The position numbers and the translations under genes were made by a program. A stretch of 64,000 nt of DNA. It comes from Cupriavidus gilardii. Lineage in GTDB: Bacteria > Pseudomonadota > Gammaproteobacteria > Burkholderiales > Burkholderiaceae. Positions 51,325-60,759 of the stretch are shown here, in pieces; the first letter of the stretch is position 1; every line of letters starts with the position of its first letter. The stretch spans positions 1 to 64,000 of the forward strand of contig NZ_JABTYE010000015.1 of NCBI RefSeq assembly GCF_013314895.1, in the 5' to 3' direction. The notes beneath the pieces are model-generated. The model was not told where the DNA came from. It saw nothing but the letters and a program-made list of their open reading frames with translations, and did not search any database.

Positions 51325-52527
51325 ATGGCAGGTTTTCGCCCCAAGGCCTCTCAACGACTGTCGCCGGACGCCGAGCGTCTGGTCGCCGACGCGCTTGCGC
51401 TCGATGCGTCGGGTAGCCGCATGGAGGACGCGTATTGGGAACGGCGCCTATCGCAACGCCTGGGCCGGCTGCTGAAAAATGGCAGCCAGTCGGCGCTGGA
51501 CGCCGCGCTCGAGCATCTGTTCAAGCACAACGTCGACGCGTCGGACGTGTTGGCCGAGCAGGCCGAGACGCTGGCCGAGTCGGCCACGGTCGAGATCGAC
51601 GGCGTGCGCTACGACGCGCTGCTGATCGCGGCCCCGATCCTGGCCCACACCCGCTACGCGATTCCGTCGGGCGCGCTCAAGCCCGAGCAGGCGCAGACGC
51701 TCGCCGTGCACCTGCAGGCCCATGTGGTGGCCTCGAATGCCCGCATGGCGCTGTCGCCCTATCTGTACAGCATCGATCAGCTGCCGCGCACGCATAGCGA
51801 CACCTTCGCGCTGACCCACAAGCTGATCTCTGCCGCGCTGGGCGGCGTCGCACCCAAGGTCGACCTGCGCGACCTGCCCGAGACCGCGCCCATCCTGGCC
51901 GACCCGCGCTATCTGCTGGCCGTGGTGGTCGCCGAGCACGAGCAGCCGCTGTTCCGCTGGCAGGAGGAATCGAAGGAACACCACGCCGAGCGCTCGGTAT
52001 GCCTGGAGCAGTGGCGCACCCAGGTCCAGCCCTCGCTGGCGCTGCTGCTGCCCGGCTGCGAATTCGAACTGCTGCTGCCGGACGCCTTCTTCCTGTCGTG
52101 CCGCGAATCGGACAAGAGCATCCGTCCGCTGACCGTGCGCGCCGCGGTCAACTATCTGTGCGGCACGCTCGATATCACTGCCGGCCAGCTGGCGGCGGTC
52201 ACCGCGGCCTTCGGCGAGGACGAGGTCGAGGAATACCGCGTGGCCTTCACCATGCGCGGCGAGAAGGACGTGATCTACGGCATCGTCTGGCCGGTCTACG
52301 GCCGCGAGTCGGGCGAGATCGACGACAGCGGGCAAGGCAATCCGCTCGAACAGATCTGCGAGGAACTGCGCAACGCCGGCGTCGACGACATCTTCCGTCA
52401 CGCGTCGCTGTTCGATCCCGAATACTGCGAGGACTGCGGCACGCCGCTGTACGCGGACCGCTCCGGCGAGATCGTGCACGCCGAGCTGCCCGAGGACGCG
52501 CCGACGCAGCAGCCGCTGTTTCACTGA
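51325..52527 (+). CDS. DUF2863 family protein
   Basis: A 400-residue soluble protein of a family that, as far as I recall, is confined to Burkholderiales and relatives and has no assigned function. It has no signal peptide or membrane helix. An acidic C-terminus holds CEDCG, a possible single metal half-site. The start at 51325 has only a weak ribosome site. A strong terminator follows the stop and is shared with the convergent gene. Its function is unknown. Confidence 0.85.
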   Translation: MAGFRPKASQRLSPDAERLVADALALDASGSRMEDAYWERRLSQRLGRLLKNGSQSALDAALEHLFKHNVDASDVLAEQAETLAESATVEIDGVRYDALLIAAPILAHTRYAIPSGALKPEQAQTLAVHLQAHVVASNARMALSPYLYSIDQLPRTHSDTFALTHKLISAALGGVAPKVDLRDLPETAPILADPRYLLAVVVAEHEQPLFRWQEESKEHHAERSVCLEQWRTQVQPSLALLLPGCEFELLLPDAFFLSCRESDKSIRPLTVRAAVNYLCGTLDITAGQLAAVTAAFGEDEVEEYRVAFTMRGEKDVIYGIVWPVYGRESGEIDDSGQGNPLEQICEELRNAGVDDIFRHASLFDPEYCEDCGTPLYADRSGEIVHAELPEDAPTQQPLFH

Positions 52528-52569
52528 GTCCGTTCACAAAGCCGCGCGCAGCGGCGACGGCTTGAAGCC

Positions 52570-52596
52570 ACGGCCCGCATCCATGCGGGCCGTTTT
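52570..52596 (+). terminator. Intrinsic terminator after the DUF2863 gene
   Basis: Perfect arms ACGGCCCGCAT/ATGCGGGCCGT with a 2-nt spacer are followed by TTTT. It overlaps the stop codon of the convergent methyltransferase gene. Confidence 0.9.
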
Positions 52597-53273
52597 CATT
52601 GGGGCGCCGGCGCCTCGCTGACGCAGCGCCACAGCGCATGGCCCGATGCCTGGTACTTGCGCTCGAACGGCGTCATCGGCTGCGCGGGATGCCAGGGTTC
52701 GACCCGGGCCGGGCGGCCCACCAGCGCCAGCGCCGCGGCGAATTCGTCGATATAGATCGGCCAGTTGCTGCGGCACTCCAGATAGGCGCCGCAGGCCGCG
52801 AGCGCGGGAAACACCGCATGGCCGTGCCAGCGCCGCCCAAGGTGCCCGATCTTGGGCCACGGATTGGGATACAGCACGTAGTGGCGCGCCACCGCGATGC
52901 GGTCCTGCTGCAGCAGCCGCCAGACATCGACCAGGTCGGCGCGCGCCCAGACGAAGTTGTCGGGCAGCGCGCCCTGCCACCAGTCCTTGCCGGCCGTCAG
53001 CCGCTTCTCCGACTGATCCACGCCGATGACGAAATGATCGGGAAAGGCCTGCGCCAGACGCAGCGTGCTTTCGCCAATGCCGCAGCCGGCATCGAGGATC
53101 AGCGGCGCTGCTCCCGCCGCCTGCCAGCTCCCCAACGCTGCCTCGAGCGCGCGCCGGCTGACCTCGCCGATCGGCTTGCGGAACGGCTCGGCGAGATGGC
53201 GGGCAACGCGGGTGGCGAGCTGCTGGTGGGCGTCGGTCTGAGCCGACGCGATCGGGCGGGAGTTGGCGAACAT
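52596..53273 (-). CDS. TrmB-like SAM-dependent methyltransferase
   Basis: A 225-residue Rossmann methyltransferase with the overall layout of tRNA (guanine-N7)-methyltransferase: SAM loop LDAGCGIGES, acidic GVDQSEKRL, a YPNPWPK loop and a C-terminal PMTPFERKYQASGHALW. Canonical TrmB has an EIGFGxGxxL loop and a DPWPK motif whose Asp is important. Here the SAM loop differs and that Asp is Asn. It may be a divergent paralogue with another RNA substrate. It converges with the DUF2863 gene and is divergent from the solute-binding protein gene. Confidence 0.78.
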   Translation of the reverse strand: MFANSRPIASAQTDAHQQLATRVARHLAEPFRKPIGEVSRRALEAALGSWQAAGAAPLILDAGCGIGESTLRLAQAFPDHFVIGVDQSEKRLTAGKDWWQGALPDNFVWARADLVDVWRLLQQDRIAVARHYVLYPNPWPKIGHLGRRWHGHAVFPALAACGAYLECRSNWPIYIDEFAAALALVGRPARVEPWHPAQPMTPFERKYQASGHALWRCVSEAPAPQ

Positions 53274-53443
53274 GGGCGCGATTCTACCGGCGAACTTGTC
53301 GCCCCCGCGGCATAAGCATATGACGCTCCCATCGCACGCGGCCCGCGATTTATCGGCACAATGCGCAACAAAGCCATCCGCGAACCCGCCTGCCCGGCAT
53401 GGCAGCCGCCGCCGCGCAGGCCCGTACCAGGAGCCAACGAACG

Positions 53444-55093
53444 ATGCCGCACTCCCAACGCCCCTTCCGCACGCCGCGCCGCGCGACCCCTTCCCTGCCG
53501 TCGCGCCGCGGTTGGCTGCGCAGCAGCGCCGCGCTGCTTGCCACGCTCGGCGCGAGCACGGCCTTCGCGCTGCTGCCCGCAGGTACCGCACAGGCCGAGG
53601 ACCTGCGCATCGGCCTGGCGGCCGACGTCACCTCGATGGACCCGCACTGGAACAATGCCGGGCCCAACAACGCGATCGCGCTGCATATCTTCGAATCGCT
53701 GGTGTTCATGGACAAGAACGCCCGCTATATCCCCGGGCTGGCGCTGTCGTGGAAGCCGATCGACGCCACCACCTGGGAAATCAAGCTGCGTCCCAACGTC
53801 AAATGGCACGACGGCTCGCCGTTCACCAGCGAGGACGTCAAGGCGTCGCTGCAGCGCCCCGAGAAGCTGACCAACGCGCCGGGCTCGTTCACCAGCTACA
53901 CCAAGCCGATCGCGCGCATCGACACGCCCGACCCGCTGACGGTGCGATTGACGATGAACGTGCGCAACTACGCCAACCTCGCCAACGACCTGAACAGCGT
54001 GCCGATCATGCCCAAGCGCATCGCGGCCACGCTGAGCCAGACCGATTTCGACAGCGGCAAGGCGATGATCGGCACCGGGCCGTTCAAGTTCGTGCGCTTC
54101 GCGCGCGGCAGCGAGATCGTGATGGAGCGCAACCCGAACTACTGGGGCCCGAAGCCCGAGTGGGACCGCGCGGTCTTCCGCATCATCACGGACAGCGGCG
54201 CGCGCACCTCGGCGCTACTCGCCGGCGACGTCGACGTGATCGAGAGCGTGCCGTCGGCCGACGTCGCCAAACTGAAGAAGGACGCGCGCTTTCGCATCGA
54301 GCAGCAGGTTTCGTGGCGGACCATCTTCTGGCAGATGGACCAGTGGCGCGACAACTCGCCCTATGTGACCGACCGCGCCGGCAAGCCGCTCGGCAAGAAT
54401 CCGTTCAAGGACGCCCGCGTGCGCGCGGCGATCAGCCATGCGCTGAACCGCGACGCGATCGTCTCGCGCATCATGGAAGGCCTGGCGGTGCCGGCCTCGT
54501 CGATCGTCTCGCCGCAGATCTTCGGTCATCCCGGCACCAAGCCGGACGCCTACGATCCGCAGCGCGCCAAGCAGCTGCTGGCGCAGGCCGGCTACCCCGA
54601 CGGCTTCGGCCTGACGCTGCATGCGACCAACAACCGCTATCTGAACGACGCGCAGGTGGCGCAGGCCACCGCCAGCATGCTGACGCGGATCGGCATCCAG
54701 ACCAAGGTCGAGACGATGCCGGTGGCAGCCTACTTCACGCGCGCGCGCCAGGGCGATTTCTCGTTCCAGATGCTCGGTTGGGGCTCGGCCGCGGCCGACG
54801 TCGCGCTGCGCTCGATCACCGGCACGCCCGATCCCAAGACCGGCTACGGCACCTGGAACTGGGGGCGCTACAGCAACCCGCAGCTGGACAAGCTGATCGA
54901 GACCTCGCTGACCACGATCAGCAGCGACAAGGCGCGCGAGGAGAACGCCCGCACCGCGGCGAAGTTCGCGCTGGCCGACCACGCCATCATTCCATCGCAC
55001 AGCCAGCTGGCGATGTGGGCGATGCGCAAGGGCGTACGCTACGAAGCCCGCACCGACGAATGGTCGCTGGCGCAGTTCTTCCGCAAGGAATAG
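53444..55093 (+). CDS. ABC transporter substrate-binding protein, family 5
   Basis: Periplasmic peptide/nickel/dipeptide-type binding protein (SBP_bac_5) of 549 residues. The N-terminus has a twin-arginine-like SRRGWLR followed by a hydrophobic segment ending in AQA (about 48), so export may be by Tat or Sec. The core shows WHDGSPFTSEDVKAS, GTGPFKFV, NPNYWG and HALNRDAIV, all family marks. No permease or ATPase genes are beside it, so it is an orphan binding protein. Peptide is the most likely ligand class. Confidence 0.9.
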   Translation: MPHSQRPFRTPRRATPSLPSRRGWLRSSAALLATLGASTAFALLPAGTAQAEDLRIGLAADVTSMDPHWNNAGPNNAIALHIFESLVFMDKNARYIPGLALSWKPIDATTWEIKLRPNVKWHDGSPFTSEDVKASLQRPEKLTNAPGSFTSYTKPIARIDTPDPLTVRLTMNVRNYANLANDLNSVPIMPKRIAATLSQTDFDSGKAMIGTGPFKFVRFARGSEIVMERNPNYWGPKPEWDRAVFRIITDSGARTSALLAGDVDVIESVPSADVAKLKKDARFRIEQQVSWRTIFWQMDQWRDNSPYVTDRAGKPLGKNPFKDARVRAAISHALNRDAIVSRIMEGLAVPASSIVSPQIFGHPGTKPDAYDPQRAKQLLAQAGYPDGFGLTLHATNNRYLNDAQVAQATASMLTRIGIQTKVETMPVAAYFTRARQGDFSFQMLGWGSAAADVALRSITGTPDPKTGYGTWNWGRYSNPQLDKLIETSLTTISSDKAREENARTAAKFALADHAIIPSHSQLAMWAMRKGVRYEARTDEWSLAQFFRKE

Positions 55094-55138
55094 CCACAGT
55101 TGGCTCCCGAGTCAGGCGAGCGGGCTCCCTAGCGGGCT

Positions 55139-55257
55139 CCCCTCTCCCGCGCGCGGGAGAGGGGCTGGGGGAGAGGGAAACGGCGGTCCAGACACCACCG
55201 CAATCGAAAACCACCTCCCTCTCCCCGACCCTCTCCCCTTGAGGGGGAGAGGGAGAA
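55139..55257. repeat. Paired palindromic repeat, copy 4 (REP/BIME-like)
   Basis: Left hairpin CTCCCGCGCGCGGGAG with tail GGGGGAGAGGG; right unit tail CCCTCTCCCC with a weaker hairpin CTCCCCTTGAGGGGGAG. Tails face inward around a core of about 40 bp that lacks GGCGCC. It lies between two convergent genes. Confidence 0.83.
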
Positions 55258-55289
55258 CACATTCAGGCTGGATCCACCGCGCTGCCGCG

Positions 55290-56195
55290 TCAAATCCGCA
55301 GCCGCTCTTCCTGCCGCGCATTCGCGCGGCGCAGGCCCTTGACCCACTGCCGCGCCGGCAGGCCGGTCGCTTCCTGCACCACGCGTGCGCGCTGGTCCAG
55401 GGTCTCCCAGTCGATGTCGATCGGCGGACCGTTGAACGCCAGCGCGATCACGTTGCCGTCGTGCACTTCCGGGAACACCAGCACGCGATCGTCGAAGGCC
55501 TCGCAGATGCGCACGATGTTCTTCGGAAAGCTGTCGTGGTCGCCGAACAGATTGATCGTCATCACGCCGGGTTCCTTCAGCACGCGCCGGCAGGCCTTGT
55601 AGAACGCCGTGGTGTCGAGCACCGGACCGCGCGCGGTGGCGTCGTACAGATCGACCTGCAGCACGTCGTGCGCGCCGGTGCTGGCGGGATCCATCACATA
55701 ATCCCAGGCGTCCTGCTCGCGCACGCTCAGCCGCGCATCGTTCTCGCGCAGGCCGAACATGCTGCGGCCGGCGACGATCACGGCGGGGTTCAGTTCGACC
55801 GCGGTGACACGTGCCCTGGCGAAATGCCGATGGCAGAACTTGGTCAGCGAGGCCGCGCCCAGGCCCAGCTGCGCGATATGGAAATCGCGCTGCGACGGCG
55901 ACAGGAACAGCAGCCACGCCATCATCTGCTGCGCGTATTCGAGCTCGATCGCATCGGGCTTGCGCAGCCGCATCGCGCCCTGCACCCATTCGGTACCGAA
56001 ATGCAGATAGCGCACGCCATTCCATTCGGAGAAGGTCACCGGCGCAAAGCGCGGCGTCATCCGTTTCTCGTCGTCGCCCGGGCCACGGTCAGCGGCCGTG
56101 TCGCGGTCGTGGCGGCGCGCGGCGCGCTCGCGTTCGCCGCGCGCGGGACGGCGCGAAGCCACGGCTTCGATCGATTTTCTTTTCAGCAGGGTCAT
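55290..56195 (-). CDS. Spermidine synthase-like methyltransferase-fold protein
   Basis: A 301-residue protein of the polyamine-synthase fold. The nucleotide loop is AQLGLGAASL, with VTAVELNPAVI and DVLQVDLYDATARGP. Catalytic residues of spermidine synthase are only partly kept, so aminopropyl transfer is not assured. The first 45 residues are Arg-rich; an ATG at 56060 would remove them and is a credible start. It lies between the solute-binding protein gene and the glycosylase gene with no evident partner. Confidence 0.75.
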   Translation of the reverse strand: MTLLKRKSIEAVASRRPARGERERAARRHDRDTAADRGPGDDEKRMTPRFAPVTFSEWNGVRYLHFGTEWVQGAMRLRKPDAIELEYAQQMMAWLLFLSPSQRDFHIAQLGLGAASLTKFCHRHFARARVTAVELNPAVIVAGRSMFGLRENDARLSVREQDAWDYVMDPASTGAHDVLQVDLYDATARGPVLDTTAFYKACRRVLKEPGVMTINLFGDHDSFPKNIVRICEAFDDRVLVFPEVHDGNVIALAFNGPPIDIDWETLDQRARVVQEATGLPARQWVKGLRRANARQEERLRI

Positions 56196-56291
56196 CAGTC
56201 AGGCAATGCGGTCGGCATTGCGGTCAGCAATGCGGCAGGCTACGGAAAGACCGCACCGGTCCAGGCAGTCCAAGGGGCGGTCCGCGTCAAA

Positions 56292-56843
56292 TCACGGCCG
56301 CGATTGTGACAGAAGCGCGCGCCACAGCTCCAGCTTCTGCTCGAAGGTGCGCGCGGCATGGGCAGGGCTCGACGAGGGCAGCACCACGGTCTCGTAGCCG
56401 GCCGCGGCGAATTGCGGCGCGAAGCGGCCCGAGGTGCCGCCGTTGAAACCGACGCGGCGCAACGACGGCGCCAGCTGCCGCAGGCGTTCGAAGTCGTTGG
56501 CCTGCGGGTGGCGGATATTGGAATCGAGGCTGCCGGGCCGCACGCAGGCGCCCAGCACGTCCCAGATGCCGACGCGATGCGCCAGCACGCGCGTCAGCCG
56601 CTCGGCATAGGGCAGCTCGGGCAGCGGCTCGCCGAGCAGCGCCCCCAGCAGCGGCCAGAACTGGTTGCGCGGATGCGCGTAGTACTGGCGCGCGGCCAGC
56701 GAGGCGGCGCCCGGAAAGCTGCCGAGGATCAGCACGCGGGTATGGCGGTCGATCACCGGCGGCAGCCCCTGCTGCAGCTCCGCCGGCGTCTCCGTCGGCG
56801 CCGCCGGTGGCGCCGTACGTGGCACGCCTCGCCTGGCCGGCAT
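56292..56843 (-). CDS. DNA-deoxyinosine glycosylase (UDG superfamily)
   Basis: Base-excision enzyme that removes hypoxanthine from deaminated adenine, and possibly uracil. It has 183 residues. The fold signature is LILGSFPGAASLAARQYYAHPRN, followed by FWPLL, GIWDVLGAC and the C-terminal PSSSPAH motif. This pattern matches family 6 (HDG) glycosylases. Its ATG overlaps the htpG stop (TGATG at 56841-56845), so it is translated from the htpG message. Confidence 0.85.
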   Translation of the reverse strand: MPARRGVPRTAPPAAPTETPAELQQGLPPVIDRHTRVLILGSFPGAASLAARQYYAHPRNQFWPLLGALLGEPLPELPYAERLTRVLAHRVGIWDVLGACVRPGSLDSNIRHPQANDFERLRQLAPSLRRVGFNGGTSGRFAPQFAAAGYETVVLPSSSPAHAARTFEQKLELWRALLSQSRP

Positions 56844-58768
56844 CAGGCCAGCAGCTTGTTGATCCGCTGCACGTAGGCGGCCGGATCTTCCAGCATGCCG
56901 CCCTCGGCCAGCAGCGCCTGGTCGAACAGCACGTGCACGCGGTCGGCGAAGGCATCGGCATCGGCATCGGAGCCTGCCTCCGCACCGGCAAGCTGGCGCA
57001 GCTTGCCGACCAGCGCGTGCGACGGATTCAGTTCGAGAATCGGCTTGGTCTGCGGGGCCTTCTGGCCGGCCTGCTTCAGCAGCCGCTGCAGATAGCCGCT
57101 GATCTCGCCCTCGTCCGACACCAGGCACGACGCGGAGTCGGTCAGCCGCAGCGTCACGCGCACGTCCTTGGCCTTGTCGGCCAGCACCTCCTTGGCACGC
57201 TTGAGCACGTCCTTCCATTCGTCCTCGGCCTTCTGCTGCTCGGCCTTTTCCTCCTCGTCGGCCAGCGCGCCCAGGTCCAGGCCGCCGCGTGCGACCGACA
57301 CCAGTTCCTTGCCGTCGAATTCGTTCAGGAAGGACAGCATCCATTCGTCGACGCGATCCGTCAGCAGCAGCACCTCGATGCCTTTCTTGCGGAACACCTC
57401 CAGATGCGGGCTGGCCTTGGCGGCATTCCACGTGTCGGCGGTCACGTAGTAGATCTTGTCCTGGCCTTCCTTCATGCGGCCGACATAGTCGGTCAGCGAC
57501 ACGGTCTGCTCGGCCGAGTCCTGATGCGTGGAGGCAAAGCGCAGCAGCTTCGCCAGCCGCTGCTGGTTGGCCGTGTCCTCGCCCAGTCCTTCCTTGAGCA
57601 CCTGGCCGAACTGCTGCCAGAAGCTGGCGTACTTGTCGCGCTCGGCCTGATCCTCGCTGTCGGCCATCGCTTCGAGCATCGACAGCACGCGCTTGGTGCT
57701 GCCTTCGCGGATCGCCTTGACGTCGCGGCTTTCCTGCAGCAGTTCGCGCGAGACGTTCAGCGGCAGGTCGGACGAATCGATCACGCCCTTGACGAAGCGC
57801 AGGTAGTTCGGGAGCAGCTGCTCGGCGTCGTCCATGATGAAGACGCGCTTGACGTACAGCTTCAGGCCGCCGCGATGGTTGCGGTCCCACAGGTCGAACG
57901 GCGCGCGCGCCGGGATGTACAGCAGCTGCGTATATTCGTTGCGGCCTTCGACGCGGTTGTGCGTCCACGCCAGCGGCTTGTCGTGGTCGTGCGCAATGTG
58001 CTGGTAGAAGGCGACGTACTGCTCGTCGGTGATGTCGCTCTTGGCGCGCGTCCACAGCGCGCTGGCCTGGTTGACGCTCTCCCACTCGTCGGTGCGCTTG
58101 TAGGCGCTGGTGTCGGCGTCCCAGACCTCCTTCGGCATGCGGATCGGCAGCGAGATATGGTCGGAGTACTTGCGGATGATGTCCTTGAGCTTCCACGCCG
58201 ACAGGAAGTCGTCCTCGCCCTCGCGCAGATGCAGCGTGATGGCGGTGCCACGCTCGGCGCGCTCGATCGCATCGACGGTGAACTCGCCGTCGCCGCGGCT
58301 TTCCCAGCGCACCCCCTCGGAGGCGGGCAGGCCGGCGCGGCGGGTCTCGACGGTGACGCGGTCGGCGACGATGAAGGCCGAGTAGAAGCCGACGCCGAAC
58401 TGGCCGATCAGCGCGGCGTCCTTCTGCTGGTCGCCCGACAGCTGCTCGAAGAATTCCTTGGTGCCCGAACGCGCAATCGTGCCCAGATTGCGGATCGCCT
58501 CGTCGCGGCTCATGCCGATGCCGTTGTCGGTGATCGTGATGGTGCGGGCCTTGCTGTCGGTCTCGATGCGGATGGCGAGATCGGCGTCCTTCTCCAGCAG
58601 CGCGGGATTGGCGATCGCCTCGAAGCGCAGCTTGTCGGTGGCATCCGAGGCGTTCGAGATCAGCTCGCGCAGGAAGATCTCCTTGTTGCTGTACAGGCTG
58701 TGGATCATCAGATGCAGCAGCTGCTTGACTTCCGCCTGGAAGCTCATCGTCTCGTGCGTGGCGTTCAT
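56843..58768 (-). CDS. htpG: Chaperone protein HtpG (Hsp90)
   Basis: ATP-dependent chaperone of 641 residues. The GHKL ATPase domain has [34 protein letters not shown] and [13 protein letters not shown]. The middle domain holds [15 protein letters not shown] and the C-terminal dimerisation domain follows. It is transcribed leftward with the glycosylase gene at its end, coupled by a TGATG overlap. No heat-shock promoter could be fixed upstream of 58768. Confidence 0.97.
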   Translation of the reverse strand: MNATHETMSFQAEVKQLLHLMIHSLYSNKEIFLRELISNASDATDKLRFEAIANPALLEKDADLAIRIETDSKARTITITDNGIGMSRDEAIRNLGTIARSGTKEFFEQLSGDQQKDAALIGQFGVGFYSAFIVADRVTVETRRAGLPASEGVRWESRGDGEFTVDAIERAERGTAITLHLREGEDDFLSAWKLKDIIRKYSDHISLPIRMPKEVWDADTSAYKRTDEWESVNQASALWTRAKSDITDEQYVAFYQHIAHDHDKPLAWTHNRVEGRNEYTQLLYIPARAPFDLWDRNHRGGLKLYVKRVFIMDDAEQLLPNYLRFVKGVIDSSDLPLNVSRELLQESRDVKAIREGSTKRVLSMLEAMADSEDQAERDKYASFWQQFGQVLKEGLGEDTANQQRLAKLLRFASTHQDSAEQTVSLTDYVGRMKEGQDKIYYVTADTWNAAKASPHLEVFRKKGIEVLLLTDRVDEWMLSFLNEFDGKELVSVARGGLDLGALADEEEKAEQQKAEDEWKDVLKRAKEVLADKAKDVRVTLRLTDSASCLVSDEGEISGYLQRLLKQAGQKAPQTKPILELNPSHALVGKLRQLAGAEAGSDADADAFADRVHVLFDQALLAEGGMLEDPAAYVQRINKLLA

Positions 58769-58875
58769 GGTTCTCCTCGTGAATAGGGCATGGCGCGGGG
58801 CCGGGCCGGCATGGCCGCGCCGGTGGCGGCCAGATAGGGTCGCCCCGGCTGTTTTTCAAGTGCGGGCCCGGGCGC

Positions 58876-60504
58876 CTACAGCCGGTCGAGCTGGCGTGCC
58901 AGGAAGTCCAGCATCTGCGGATCGTGGCCGCACGCTACGTTGAAGCGCATCCAGCCGGACGGCAGCTGCGACGGCGAGAACAGGCTGCCGGGCGCGAACA
59001 GATAGCCTTCCTCGTGCCCGGCCGTGGCGATCGCATTGGTATCGCGGCCGGTATCGGCCCACAGGTACATGCCGGCGTGCTGGCCCGGGAACAGCGTCAG
59101 GCCGAGCTTCTCCAGCGCGTGCCGGGTCTCGTCGCGGGCCCGCTCGAGCCGGTTGCGCACGCGCTCGACGTGCTTGCGGTAGTGGCCCTCGGTCAGCACC
59201 TTGTACAGCACGCGCTCGTTGATCTCGGGCGTGGCGAGCCCTGCCAGCAGCTTGGCATCGGTCAGGCTTTGCGCCAGTTCGGGCCGGGCCGCGACGAAGC
59301 CGACCCGCAGGTTCGCGGCCAGCGTCTTGGAGAAGCTGCCGAGGTAGATCACGCGCCGCAACTGGTCCAGGCTCGCCAGCCGCGTGGCCGGATGGCCGGG
59401 CGGGCACAGGTCGCAGTAGATGTCGTCCTCGACCACCAGGAAGTCGTACTGCTCGGCCAGCCGCAGCAGCTGGAAGGCCTTGGCGGCAGACAGCGAGGTG
59501 CCGGTGGGGTTGTGCAGCACCGAATTCAGCACCAGCAGCTTGGGCCGGTGCGCCTGCACGATCCGCTCCAGCGCTTCGAGGTCGGGGCCCTCGGCGGTGT
59601 ACGGCACGCCGATCACCTGCGCGCCCTGCGCGGCGAAGCGCGCGAACATCACGAACCAGGCGGGGTCGCCGACCAGCACCGGATCGCCGGGACGGACATA
59701 GAGCCGCGCGATCAGGTCCAGCGCCTGCGTGATGCCCGAGGTCAGCACGATCTGCTCGGGCGCGGCGCCGATCTCCAGTTCGGCCAGGCGCGTGCGCAGC
59801 TGCTGGCGCAGCGGCAGGAAACCCTCGGGCGTGCCGCTGGCAAGGAAATGGCTGCCCGGCTGGCGCGCCAGGCCGCGCAGCGCGCTGCCGATCAGTTCGC
59901 CGTCGAGCCAGTCGTTGGGCAGGAAGCCCAGGCCCGGCGCCTTGCGGGGCTCGGCGCGGTGGAACATGTTGCGCAGCAGCCACGGCACGTCGATATTGCG
60001 CGAGACTTGCGGCGTCGGCGAGGCCGCCTCGCTCGGCGAGCCCGCCATACCCGGCCCGATACCGGCCCCGAAGGCAGGTCCACGATCCCTGACGAAGAAG
60101 CCCGAGCCGCGCCGCGATTCGAGGTAGCCCAGCGCCACCAGCCGGTCGTAGGCCTCGACCACGGTAAAGCGCGAGATGCCCTTGTCCTGCGCCAGCTGGC
60201 GGATCGACGGCATGCGCATGCCGGGGCGGAATACCCGCTCCTCGATCCGCATCCGCGCCCATTCGGTCAGTTGCCCGACCAGCGTCATCTGGGCCGAAGG
60301 CACCGGGTCGGGCAGGCTGTCGGCGGCCGACAGTTCGCCGGCTGCCGGGGGGGCGGACGGCAACACCAGCCGCAGCGGACGGCGGCTGGCGGCGCGGGCC
60401 GGCCTGCCAGCCGCGTCGGCCGTCCTGTCGCCAATCCCCTGCCCGGCTGGCGGCGTCTGTTCCGTCTCGCCGTGCGGCGACCCGGCTTGGTTTCCTGTTT
60501 CCAT
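58876..60504 (-). CDS. MocR-type transcriptional regulator (GntR HTH + aminotransferase domain)
   Basis: A 542-residue fusion of a GntR winged helix (about 75-135, with MRMPSIRQLAQDKGISRFTV) and a fold-I aminotransferase domain (about 190-540). PLP Lys is in YLGSFSKTLAANLR. MocR proteins sense PLP or an amino-acid adduct and control nearby metabolic genes. An extra Ala/Arg-rich N-terminus precedes the HTH. It is divergent from alaX-lysE-eamA-ridA-aminotransferase, and repeats in the gap are likely binding sites. Confidence 0.9.
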   Translation of the reverse strand: METGNQAGSPHGETEQTPPAGQGIGDRTADAAGRPARAASRRPLRLVLPSAPPAAGELSAADSLPDPVPSAQMTLVGQLTEWARMRIEERVFRPGMRMPSIRQLAQDKGISRFTVVEAYDRLVALGYLESRRGSGFFVRDRGPAFGAGIGPGMAGSPSEAASPTPQVSRNIDVPWLLRNMFHRAEPRKAPGLGFLPNDWLDGELIGSALRGLARQPGSHFLASGTPEGFLPLRQQLRTRLAELEIGAAPEQIVLTSGITQALDLIARLYVRPGDPVLVGDPAWFVMFARFAAQGAQVIGVPYTAEGPDLEALERIVQAHRPKLLVLNSVLHNPTGTSLSAAKAFQLLRLAEQYDFLVVEDDIYCDLCPPGHPATRLASLDQLRRVIYLGSFSKTLAANLRVGFVAARPELAQSLTDAKLLAGLATPEINERVLYKVLTEGHYRKHVERVRNRLERARDETRHALEKLGLTLFPGQHAGMYLWADTGRDTNAIATAGHEEGYLFAPGSLFSPSQLPSGWMRFNVACGHDPQMLDFLARQLDRL

Positions 60505-60518
60505 GGACGGCCCCCAAA

Positions 60519-60562
60519 ACTGTACTGAGGATCAGCAGAATAACTGTATCGGTACTGTACCG
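60519..60562. promoter_or_regulatory. ACTGTA repeats upstream of the MocR gene
   Basis: Three direct ACTGTA copies at 60519-60524, 60543-60548 and 60554-60559. The last lies within a near-palindrome CGGTAC-T-GTACCG (60550-60562). MocR proteins typically bind direct or inverted repeats of this sort in the divergent gap, so this is the likely operator. Confidence 0.6.
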
Positions 60563-60687
60563 ACAACCTTGTCTAACATCGACGGACGATGAAAGGGCGC
60601 CGGGCGTCACCTGCCGTCGGTGCGAACCGTCCGGCGGCCTGGCCGGGCCGGCACCGGTCGCCGCTGCGATACAGGCCCGCAACGGTA

Positions 60688-60732
60688 CCCATACCGGCGC
60701 CCATACCGGCGCCCATACCGGCGCCCATACCG
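60688..60732. repeat. 12-bp tandem repeat, about 3.7 copies
   Basis: Units CCCATACCGGCG at 60688-60699, 60700-60711 and 60712-60723 are identical, then a partial copy. It is in the leader of the alanyl-tRNA editing gene, 28 bp before its start. Confidence 0.92.
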
Positions 60733-60759
60733 ATCCCCCGCAGAACCAGGAGACCCCCG

